From the NCBI RefSeq assembly GCF_003933245.1, contig NZ_QUSX01000001.1, positions 620,001 through 684,000 of the forward strand: a stretch of 64,000 nt of DNA, read 5' to 3'. This DNA comes from Maribacter algicola (GTDB lineage Bacteria; Bacteroidota; Bacteroidia; Flavobacteriales; Flavobacteriaceae). A program made the position numbers and the translations under genes. Below, one piece after another: positions 34,931-42,746 of this stretch; within the stretch, counting starts at the first letter, position 1; the number at the start of each line of letters is the position of its first letter. The notes beneath the pieces are model-generated. The model worked only from the letters and a program-made list of their open reading frames with translations, was not told the origin of the DNA and ran no database searches.

Positions 34931-37759
34931 ATGACCATCGCCAAAATGAGTTTAAAAAACAAGAAAAAAACCAATAATTGCGGCTTGCACTCCGTTATTT
35001 TATTGCAGGCCCTAACAATACTTTGTTTATTTAGCTGCTCTTCAGAAAAAAGCAAAGTGGATAAAGATAGTGTTGCGGAAGTTATTTCCTCCATGTCCGA
35101 TTCACTTCCAGTTGTTTCCCTACCGGAAGGTGCAGATCCTGAGCATGAAGATTGGAAAGGAGCAGATTTGGGGCCCAAGGCACCAGTGCTACCTTTATAT
35201 CCGGAGGAAGAGGCAAAAAAGTTTTTATTGCCCGAAGGCTACCATATTGAACCCATTCTCACCGAACCACAAATACAGCAACCCGGGGCGATTTCATTTG
35301 ACGGAAACGGTCGCATGTTCGTATTGGAACTGCGCACCTATATGCTCACTGCCGATTCTGACGGAACTTTGGAACCTACCAGTAGGATTTCAAGGTGGGA
35401 GGATGCCGATAATGATGGTGTTTATGAAACGGGGACGGTCTTCGTAGACAGTCTTATTTTCCCGCGTTTTGTACTACCCTATGGAAAGGATGCCGTGCTG
35501 ACCATGAATTCCGATGAAGATAATGTGTATAAGTTCACCGATACCGATGGTGACGGAAAAGCTGATAAAAAAGAGCTTTTCACTACCAATTACGGACGCT
35601 CTGGTAATGTGGAACACCAACAAGCCTTTATGTATTATAATATGGACAATTGGCTCTACAGTACCTATAACGCTTTTAGAGTACGGGAAACACCTACTGG
35701 GGTCATCCGTGAAAATACGGGGTATAACCGAGCACAATGGGGAGTAACACACGATGATGACGGAAAAGTTTGGTTTTTGGGAGGCGCAAGCGGCCTTCCC
35801 TCCCAATTTCAACAACCCGTACATTATGGCAATTTCGATTATGAGGATAACGACAATTATGCCGAAGGTTTTGAAGAACCTTGGGGCGCACCTGTTTTGA
35901 TAGGTGATCTGCAAGAAGGTATGGACCGGGTACGGGAAAATAACGGAGGACCTAAACGGGTTACCGGAGCTGCTGGAAACGACATTTACAGGGGTGACCG
36001 ATTGCCAAAAGAGCTGTACGGACAGTTATTCTATGGGGAACCTGTGGCCCGGATCGTGCGTCAGGTAAATCCCGTAGTCAATGAAGGAATAACGACCTTG
36101 CACAATGTATTTCAAGATCAAAAGTCGGAGTTTTTGAGATCAACTGACCCTTTGTTCCGTCCAGTAGATATGACGACCGCACCAGATGGCACCATGTATA
36201 TTACCGATATGTACCATGGCATCATACAAGAGGGTAATTGGACACAAAAAGGCACATATCTACGTACCAAAATTGAGCAGTACCAACTGGATAAGGTCAT
36301 TGGGCTCGGCCGAATCTGGCGTATTACGCATGCTAGCAAGGAACGGGACAAGACCAAACCGAATATGCTCAATGAAACACCGGCCCAACTTGTAAAGCAC
36401 TTGGAACATCCCAATGGTTGGTGGCGGGACATGGCACAACAGTTGATCGTGTTGTCACAGGATAGGAGTATCGTTCCAGAACTTGAAGCCATGGTTAATA
36501 ATAACGATAACACATTGGCTCGTTTTCATGCCTTGTGGTGCTTGGAGGGTCTGGGTTCGTTGAAAGAGAAAATGGTTAAAAAATTAATGGACGACCCCAA
36601 TCCAAGAATGCGTATTCAGGCCATGCGTGCGGGAGAAACATTATACAAATCCGGTAAAAAATCGCTTGGAGAGGATTATTTAAAACTACTTGAGGATAAA
36701 ATTGTGGATGTGGCCTTACAGGCCGTTTTGTCGGCACACATCCTTGAAGTCCCATCCTTCGACGCGGCCCTTAAAAAATTACTCAAATCGAATTTGGCCA
36801 AAGGAATACAGACCATTGGCACACAGATTTTAGAACCAAAAGAAGTCAAAAATTGGTGGGAAGTTGGTAATAATCAGCTTACTGACGCTCAGAAAAACTC
36901 ATTGGAAAAAGGAAAGGTCATCTTCAATGAACTCTGTGTACAGTGTCATGGAAACGATGGCACAGGAACACCGGTTGGAGATGGTTTGGTCATGGCACCC
37001 GCCTTGAGCGGTTCTACCCGGGTACAATCCCACCCGGAATATGTTATTAAAACGGTGATGCACGGACTGGAAGGTCCATTGGATGGAAAAACCTATCCCG
37101 CGGGTATTATGGTGGGTAACAAAGAACAATCCGATGATTGGATTGCGTCCATTGTATCCTACATCCGGACCAATTTATCCAATGAAGCCACTTTAGTATC
37201 CGCCGAGGATGTCCATAGTGTTAGGACCAAAACGGAGGATCGCAAAGCACCTTATGTCTATGATGAGTTGATGACATCGGTTCCGCAACTCTTGGTACCA
37301 AATGAAGATTGGAACATAACGGCGAGCCATTCCGTACCCACACGAATTGGTGGCCGTGCTTCCCCTACCAGTGCATTTAATTTTGAGGGATGGAGTACAG
37401 GAGGTAATCAGGAAGAGGGCATGTGGTTTCAAATAGAGTTTCCGGAACCTATGAGCGTCTCTGAAATTCACTTTAACGCAACCCCCATATCCAGAGGTTG
37501 GCGTCCCGGATCGCCACCGCCACTTCACACCTTTCCGCGTGGCTATAGATTAGAAACCTCTATGGATGGAAGTTCATGGAAAGAAATTGAAAAAGGCGAA
37601 GGAGAGCAGGCAGATGTTTCCCTGATTTTCGACCCCGATGAGGCCAAGTTTATTCGTATGAGCTTAACGAAAAACTTTGGTCCGCAAGAGGACCGTGAAA
37701 TACCATGGTCCATGAGACAAATGAAGATTTATGGAGCATCAAAAAAACCTGTATTATGA
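34931..37759 (+). CDS. Lipoprotein of the PVC-type haem-binding dehydrogenase family
   Basis: A 942-residue lipoprotein (lipobox LFSCSSEKS). Order: a beta-propeller-like dehydrogenase domain (about 95-450, with EPILTEPQIQQPGAISFDGNGRMFVLE and TDMYHG), a HEAT-like helical part (about 480-640), a cytochrome c domain with Cys669-x2-Cys672-His673 (CVQCHGNDGTGTP), and a C-terminal discoidin-like domain (about 790-940). Members are thought to oxidise sugars, but substrate is unknown. It overlaps the next gene by 4 bp, and is divergent from the sulfatase. Confidence 0.82.
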   Translation: MTIAKMSLKNKKKTNNCGLHSVILLQALTILCLFSCSSEKSKVDKDSVAEVISSMSDSLPVVSLPEGADPEHEDWKGADLGPKAPVLPLYPEEEAKKFLLPEGYHIEPILTEPQIQQPGAISFDGNGRMFVLELRTYMLTADSDGTLEPTSRISRWEDADNDGVYETGTVFVDSLIFPRFVLPYGKDAVLTMNSDEDNVYKFTDTDGDGKADKKELFTTNYGRSGNVEHQQAFMYYNMDNWLYSTYNAFRVRETPTGVIRENTGYNRAQWGVTHDDDGKVWFLGGASGLPSQFQQPVHYGNFDYEDNDNYAEGFEEPWGAPVLIGDLQEGMDRVRENNGGPKRVTGAAGNDIYRGDRLPKELYGQLFYGEPVARIVRQVNPVVNEGITTLHNVFQDQKSEFLRSTDPLFRPVDMTTAPDGTMYITDMYHGIIQEGNWTQKGTYLRTKIEQYQLDKVIGLGRIWRITHASKERDKTKPNMLNETPAQLVKHLEHPNGWWRDMAQQLIVLSQDRSIVPELEAMVNNNDNTLARFHALWCLEGLGSLKEKMVKKLMDDPNPRMRIQAMRAGETLYKSGKKSLGEDYLKLLEDKIVDVALQAVLSAHILEVPSFDAALKKLLKSNLAKGIQTIGTQILEPKEVKNWWEVGNNQLTDAQKNSLEKGKVIFNELCVQCHGNDGTGTPVGDGLVMAPALSGSTRVQSHPEYVIKTVMHGLEGPLDGKTYPAGIMVGNKEQSDDWIASIVSYIRTNLSNEATLVSAEDVHSVRTKTEDRKAPYVYDELMTSVPQLLVPNEDWNITASHSVPTRIGGRASPTSAFNFEGWSTGGNQEEGMWFQIEFPEPMSVSEIHFNATPISRGWRPGSPPPLHTFPRGYRLETSMDGSSWKEIEKGEGEQADVSLIFDPDEAKFIRMSLTKNFGPQEDREIPWSMRQMKIYGASKKPVL

Positions 37760-38799
37760 ATAACAAAAAAAACATAGTTTCCAGAAGAAACTTTATTTCG
37801 AGTTCCGCCGCTTTAGCCCTTGGGACAACGCTAGTAGGTCCAAATATTTTTGGCAGAAATAGGTTGCTGAATTCACCTTTTCCTAATTCTAAAATAAAAG
37901 GGGTACAAATTGGGGTAATTACCTATTCCTTTAGAAGTATGCCTGACCAAAGTGCAGAAGCTACGCTACAATATGTATTGGAATCTGGTATTAACGCCAT
38001 TGAATTAATGGGGGATCCAGCTGAATCCTTTGCCGGAAAACCCAAAAGTTCTTTGGACAGACGAACGCTTTGGGGATTAATGCGCTCCAAAAGGGAAGGA
38101 ACAATTACAGCAGCAGATGAAAAAAAATTGAAGGAAATGCAAAAGGCCATGGACGTCTATAATGAAAAAGTGGCTACCTGGAGGTCTCAAGTTTCCATGG
38201 ACAAGTTTAAGGAACTTAAGAAAATGTATAATGATGCCGGGGTAACCATTTACGCATTCAAACCCAATGCCTTTGGCAAAGACAATACCGATGAAGAAAT
38301 AAACTATGGGTTCAAGGCTGCAAAGGCATTAGGAGCCTCCCATGTGACCTTGGAACATCCAAGCGATGATGAACACACGAAAAAATTAGGGGAAATGGCT
38401 GCGAAACATGGCATCTATGTTGCCTATCACGGACACACCCAACAAACACCTACGTTTTGGGACACGGCTCTGGAACAATCCAAATACAACGCACTAAATC
38501 TTGATTTAGGTCATTTTGTGGCCGCTGGTAATGAAGCCCCGTTGGATATCATCGCAGATAAGCATGACCATATTCTGAGTATGCACATTAAGGATAGACA
38601 GACACCGGCTCACGGCCAAGGCAACGTGGTATGGGGCGAAGGTGATACACCACTCGTTGAGGCATTGCAAATGATGCGCGACAATGGGTATTCCTTTCCT
38701 GCCACCATTGAGTTGGAATATGATATTCCCGAAGGTTCTGATGCCATCACCGAAGTGAAAAATTGTTTGGCCTACGCAAAAGAAGCACTGGAAGGTTAA
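37756..38799 (+). CDS. Sugar phosphate isomerase/epimerase-type TIM barrel with Tat signal
   Basis: A 347-residue protein with a twin-arginine signal (SRRNFISSSAALALG) and a xylose-isomerase-like TIM barrel. Metal-ligand candidates are in VTLEHPSDDE, VAYHGHTQ, NLDLGHF, SMHIKDR and IELEYD. ATG at 37756 overlaps the previous stop (ATGA), so the two are co-translated and probably act on the same sugar in the periplasm; an earlier frame start at 37705 lies inside the upstream gene. The 3' end overlaps convergent rimM by 4 bp. Confidence 0.85.
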   Translation: MNNKKNIVSRRNFISSSAALALGTTLVGPNIFGRNRLLNSPFPNSKIKGVQIGVITYSFRSMPDQSAEATLQYVLESGINAIELMGDPAESFAGKPKSSLDRRTLWGLMRSKREGTITAADEKKLKEMQKAMDVYNEKVATWRSQVSMDKFKELKKMYNDAGVTIYAFKPNAFGKDNTDEEINYGFKAAKALGASHVTLEHPSDDEHTKKLGEMAAKHGIYVAYHGHTQQTPTFWDTALEQSKYNALNLDLGHFVAAGNEAPLDIIADKHDHILSMHIKDRQTPAHGQGNVVWGEGDTPLVEALQMMRDNGYSFPATIELEYDIPEGSDAITEVKNCLAYAKEALEG

Positions 38800-39323
38800 G
38801 AAAGATATAGGTCTACCAGACCTTCTGGAGTAGTAACGGTTATGGTCTTCGACTGCCTGTCTACTTTTTTAATGATTTCATCATTGATGGGGATCAACAA
38901 CTGTTTGTCCCCTTTTTTAACCTCGAAAAGTGCTTGGGAGGTAGTATCGTTTACACCTTCAACAATTCCTATGTCCCCATGGACATCGTCTACAACACTA
39001 AAGCCGATAACCTCATGATAATAGAACTTATTGCCCGTAAGTTTTGGCAACATGGATAAAGGCAAGTAGAGTTCGCAGCGCATGATTCTGTCCGCATCCG
39101 ACTCATTTTTCACTTCCTCAAAGTCGATGCGAAGTAAGTCGGATTTATGCAACCGGGAACGTTTAATAAAAAATGGAACCAGATTGTTTCCTAAAGAAAC
39201 GAATACTGATTCCATATTTTCGTAAATCTCGGGGTCATCCGTATCCAATTTAACAAGGACCTCCCCCTTAAAACTATATTTTGAAACGATTTTGCCTAGG
39301 TAGAAACAATCTTCCTTTCGCAT
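38796..39323 (-). CDS. rimM: Ribosome maturation factor RimM
   Basis: A 175-residue 16S rRNA processing factor that binds S19 and helps mature the 30S head. The N-terminal motif FYLGKIVSKYSFKGEVLVKL and the PRC-barrel part with YYHEVIGFSVVDD and LIPINDEIIKKVD are typical. 11 bp after rpsP, the usual pairing. Confidence 0.95.
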   Translation of the reverse strand: MRKEDCFYLGKIVSKYSFKGEVLVKLDTDDPEIYENMESVFVSLGNNLVPFFIKRSRLHKSDLLRIDFEEVKNESDADRIMRCELYLPLSMLPKLTGNKFYYHEVIGFSVVDDVHGDIGIVEGVNDTTSQALFEVKKGDKQLLIPINDEIIKKVDRQSKTITVTTPEGLVDLYLS

Positions 39324-39334
39324 CGTTCTAAGGA

Positions 39335-39919
39335 CTACTCGCCGTCTTTAGGAGCTTCCTCCTCCTTCATTTCAGGAGCGGCAGGGGCCTCTTCTGGCAT
39401 TTCTGGAGCTTCTTGTACAGCTTCAACTTCCTCCTCTGCACTCTCGCCTTCTGGGGTTTCAGGAAGTTCTGCAGCCACAGCTTCGGCAGCTCTCTTCTCA
39501 TTTATTTCCTTTTCAGCAGCCAATGCTTTTGCCTTGGCTTCTTCTTTTGCTTTATCCAATCCACCTTTTTTGGCATCAATTGCAGTTTCTTTTTCAGCTA
39601 CCCAAGCGTTAAATTTTTCTTCTACCTGCTCCTCGGTCAAGGCCCCCTTGGCAACACCTCCCAACAAATGTCTCTTCAAAAGAACTCCTTTATAAGAAAG
39701 AATCGCTTTTGCAGTATCTGTTGGCTGTGCACCGTTCTGTAACCATTTAACGGAACTATCAACATCTAATTCTATAGTAGCTGGGTTCGTATTAGGATTG
39801 TAGATTCCTAATTTTTCCAAGAATTTACCATCACGTTTGGCTCTTGAATCGGCGGCAACCACCCAATAAAATGGTTTACCTTTTTTACCGTGTCTCTGTA
39901 ATCTAATTTTTACTGGCAT
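39335..39919 (-). CDS. rpsP: 30S ribosomal protein S16 with long acidic tail
   Basis: The first 80 or so residues are ribosomal protein S16 (MPVKIRLQRHGKKGKPFYWV). The full length of 194 is more than twice the usual 82; residues about 115-194 form an Ala/Glu/Pro-rich, probably disordered, tail. Such tails are common in S16 of Bacteroidota. A good promoter lies upstream. Confidence 0.96.
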   Translation of the reverse strand: MPVKIRLQRHGKKGKPFYWVVAADSRAKRDGKFLEKLGIYNPNTNPATIELDVDSSVKWLQNGAQPTDTAKAILSYKGVLLKRHLLGGVAKGALTEEQVEEKFNAWVAEKETAIDAKKGGLDKAKEEAKAKALAAEKEINEKRAAEAVAAELPETPEGESAEEEVEAVQEAPEMPEEAPAAPEMKEEEAPKDGE

Positions 39920-39985
39920 ATCACATTAATTTGTAGGGTGCCCGACCCTTGGTTATTAATTCAATTTATCCTTGAAAAAGGGCTG

Positions 39986-40016
39986 CAAATGTAGCCTAAT
40001 TTGTTTGATTTCCAAA
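39986..40016 (-). promoter_or_regulatory. Promoter of rpsP-rimM
   Basis: TTTG at 40016-40013, 19-bp spacer, and TACATTTG at 39993-39986 on the minus strand: a full match to both Bacteroidota promoter elements. 67 bp before the rpsP start. Confidence 0.75.
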
Positions 40017-40195
40017 TCATTCGCCAAACAAAATCAACCCTTGTTATGTTAAAACCATTAAGAAACCACCTAGAACGACGTTAAACCAATGCTAAACCCC
40101 TGTAAATACTTGTATTTCCGAGATATTCCTGTATATTAAAGAACGTAGTTATTGAGAGTCAATAATGAACGTAAATTTAAATGATAAGAGACATA

Positions 40196-40651
40196 ATGAA
40201 GTATTCAGAAAAAATTTCAAACAGATTGAACGATTTATTAAATAGAACATACGACGCCGAAAAAGGCTATAAACTAGCACAGGACAAGGTGGACAACCCG
40301 ACCGTGAAAAAATTCTTGGCCGATAAAGTGCAGCAGCGCTACAATTTTGGCCATGAGTTGAAAAAAGAAATCCAAGCCTATGGTGAACTGCCAGATAAGG
40401 GCGGAAGCATTAAAGGCGATTTGCACAGAACATGGATGAACTTGACTACCACCTTTACGAGTAACGAAACGGAAAAAATTTTAGAAGAAGTTGAACGTGG
40501 TGAAAAAGCGAGTCTTGAAGAATATAATGAGATTCTAAATGATGATGAAATGGTATTGGCGCCATCCACAGAGAACATGCTTAAAAAGCATAGGGACGAA
40601 ATTCAAACGGCATTAAGAAACGCCAAAGTATATGAAGTGGCAGTCTCCTAA
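40196..40651 (+). CDS. Ferritin-like four-helix protein (PA2169/DUF2383 family)
   Basis: A 151-residue helical protein that starts MKYSEKISNRLNDLLNRTYDAEKGYKLA, with a QRYNFGHELKKEI helix and the GSIKGDLHRTWMNL segment typical of DUF2383, a family often induced by stress. Function is not known. An ATG five codons upstream (40181) is an alternative start. Own terminator. Confidence 0.82.
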   Translation: MKYSEKISNRLNDLLNRTYDAEKGYKLAQDKVDNPTVKKFLADKVQQRYNFGHELKKEIQAYGELPDKGGSIKGDLHRTWMNLTTTFTSNETEKILEEVERGEKASLEEYNEILNDDEMVLAPSTENMLKKHRDEIQTALRNAKVYEVAVS

Positions 40652-40672
40652 GCATTGTATTAAATTTGCTGA

Positions 40673-40700
40673 AAAAGCGGACGATAAAACGTCCGCTTTT
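40673..40700 (+). terminator. Terminator after the ferritin-like gene
   Basis: AAAAGCGGACG / CGTCCGCTTTT, 11-bp stem, 6-base loop, then more T. It also lies just after the end of the convergent lipoprotein gene. Confidence 0.88.
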
Positions 40701-40722
40701 TTTATGATTATCCATTATTGTA

Positions 40723-42489
40723 TTAGTTTCCACAGTTAGCAGCAACTTCCTGCACATCACTTTTAGATTTAAAAATTTTGTCCATAGTAGCAACAGCCCT
40801 TATGGTTACCTCGACATAATCGGGTCCGATTTGGGTGATGACCCCATCAAAGCCATTAAAGTGGAATTGAGTAGCGATTTGTTTTCCGCTCAAGGCCATA
40901 TTATTGTCATTTTGGTTCCTTCCCCTTACTTGAACCCGCTGTACAACATTAACCTTAATGTTGTCATAACTCTGGAAAGCATCATAAGCCTGCACTGCGC
41001 TCTTGGCGGGTACGGTAATTTCCCTTTCGGAGAAAAAGGTTTCGACCGTAGTATCGGTTGCTTCGTTCCAAATGCTGTTCTCGATAGAATTCTGGGTCGT
41101 AAACTCACTGCTACCTGTAGCCTCAGCTGAATATTTGGCGCCATTGCCGAAAAATTTTCCTTCAACTTCCAAACCTAGTGTCATCGAATAGCTAGCGGTA
41201 CTGCTAGACATGAACGAAAAACTTTCTTCCCAACCTACGGTGGTTGTCGTTTCTACATTTTTCGATTCGCCGATAGTTTGTTTCAACGGACCACTACCAC
41301 AGTTGATCAACGTACTGTTGTAGCTAAATCCGTTTTGTGCTGCGGGCAACAAAGGCTCCAAATAGTGCGTTTCGATTTCTTCCACCGACCAATCGATATT
41401 TATAGGTACCAATCTCACTAATAATTCCTCACCCTCAGCAGCACCTACTGTTAAACCGACACCGGGTGTAACTTTGATAGGTTCAAAATAGGCATCCGTC
41501 ATACGGTAAACCCCATTGCCTACTTTATGTAAAACAAATTGTTGGTTCAGCCTATCGGATTTTTCGAAGCCTACTTTTATTCCGTCATATCCAAAATCCA
41601 AAGGGCCATACTTCATAAGTTCGCTTTTCAAATAGCTGTCCGATGCTTGGTGTTTAATATTGAAATGGTTCGCTTTGCCTTCTATGGATTCAAAAAAGTA
41701 GGAGGAGTTCTCTTCATCACCGGTGAATTCAACAGTGGATGTCATGCTCAATAGATTGTTGTACAAGAAACTCGACGGATCTAACGGGTTCTCTTGCAAA
41801 ATCCGACGAAAAGCTGCCCTATTTTCAGGTTCTATTTGGTTGTTTTCATATTTTACGGCTTGTATATAATAAGGGGTGTTCTCAACTACTTCGACTTCGG
41901 TATTCAAATCGGGTAGATCGTTAGGGTTACAGGTCGCCGGAACCGGGTCTGGTTTGAACAAAATGCTGGTAAAGGTTTCCGCAAAAATTTCAGATCCTTC
42001 TGCATCGAACAGTTTAGCGATAACCTCTACCCCGTCTTTTAGGGTATTTAGGTCAGCTTCGCTCAAATCTTCAACCGGCAATTTGATTTGACCCATGAAA
42101 GCGTAGGGGTCTAGATCTATGGTTTGCGAAAAATTGGCCGAGGTGCCTTTAACGTCAAGTTGCGCTTTTACGGGGTAATAGCCTTTTTTGGCCAATTCCC
42201 TTGTGTTGAGCACCATACCGATATCCCCTTTATACGTTTCGAGTTCTTCTTCGGTAATGCCATCGTTTTCGGTAATTTGTCCATCGCCACCATCCGTACT
42301 TTCGGGACACCCCTGATTGCTGGCAGGTCCGGATTCTGAAGGGCATTTGTCATCGGGGTCGGCAATGCCGTCTTTGTCGGTATCGACTACTTGTACTGGC
42401 GGTACCACTTCGTCTTTACTACATGAAGTAAGGCCTATGGTCAAAATAACCAATACGACAAGTCTAAAAAATCTGTTTTGCGTTTTCAT
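40723..42489 (-). CDS. Lipoprotein with Ca-binding repeat and aerolysin-like region
   Basis: A 588-residue lipoprotein (LTIGLTSCSKDE, Cys23). Residues 36-62 form a thrombospondin type 3-like calcium loop (DTDKDGIADPDDKCP). Residues about 195-390 look like a beta-rich, possibly trefoil domain. Residues about 400-555 carry long Ser/Thr-rich alternating strands (VGWEESFSFMSSSTASYSM, AEATGSSEFTTQNSIENS) as in the membrane-inserting region of aerolysin/ETX-MTX2 proteins. This is a fold guess from pattern. It may be a toxin, adhesin or carbohydrate-binding protein. The gene upstream is a TPR-HTH regulator. Confidence 0.6.
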   Translation of the reverse strand: MKTQNRFFRLVVLVILTIGLTSCSKDEVVPPVQVVDTDKDGIADPDDKCPSESGPASNQGCPESTDGGDGQITENDGITEEELETYKGDIGMVLNTRELAKKGYYPVKAQLDVKGTSANFSQTIDLDPYAFMGQIKLPVEDLSEADLNTLKDGVEVIAKLFDAEGSEIFAETFTSILFKPDPVPATCNPNDLPDLNTEVEVVENTPYYIQAVKYENNQIEPENRAAFRRILQENPLDPSSFLYNNLLSMTSTVEFTGDEENSSYFFESIEGKANHFNIKHQASDSYLKSELMKYGPLDFGYDGIKVGFEKSDRLNQQFVLHKVGNGVYRMTDAYFEPIKVTPGVGLTVGAAEGEELLVRLVPINIDWSVEEIETHYLEPLLPAAQNGFSYNSTLINCGSGPLKQTIGESKNVETTTTVGWEESFSFMSSSTASYSMTLGLEVEGKFFGNGAKYSAEATGSSEFTTQNSIENSIWNEATDTTVETFFSEREITVPAKSAVQAYDAFQSYDNIKVNVVQRVQVRGRNQNDNNMALSGKQIATQFHFNGFDGVITQIGPDYVEVTIRAVATMDKIFKSKSDVQEVAANCGN

Positions 42490-42746
42490 GATCTATTTGT
42501 TTTGTGGTTAAACTTAAATTCTGTTTTGTGTGACCTACTCGGTTTTGATCTGCAGTATCGAACCGAGCAAGACCACAAAACTTGAATGTCAACTTAATGA
42601 CACCACAAACCTAGCGTGCATGTTTTGGGATTAAAAAAAAGGAAGGGGTACGAAAAGGGTACACGATTTTTTAGTAGGGGTACAAAAGGGGTACACCCTG
42701 AAAAGTACTGTATTTATTGGTCTTTCAAGGGGTTTAAAAATGAAGT
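42490..42746. promoter_or_regulatory. Regulatory region of the aerolysin-like lipoprotein gene
   Basis: 257 bp without a gene. It has two pairs of GGGGTAC-type repeats (42645-42696), a perfect 10-bp inverted repeat GTTTTGTGGT / ACCACAAAAC (42499-42508 and 42572-42581), and inside it a hairpin CTCGGTTTTGAT / ATCGAACCGAG (42538-42549, 42557-42567). This is far more structure than in other gaps of this size in the window. Confidence 0.6.
42645..42696. repeat. Double direct repeat of GGGGTAC pairs
   Basis: GGGGTACGAAAAGGGTACAC (42645-42664) and GGGGTACAAAAGGGGTACAC (42677-42696) differ at two bases and have a period of 32 bp, three helix turns. Within each, GGGTAC recurs after about 11 bp, one turn. 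All four boxes would face the same side of the DNA. Likely target of the regulator encoded next door. Confidence 0.65.

Noticed and set aside
39335..39919. Over-long S16 as a frameshift or fusion
   Set aside because: Acidic Ala/Glu/Pro tails on S16 are common in Bacteroidota; no second domain is present.
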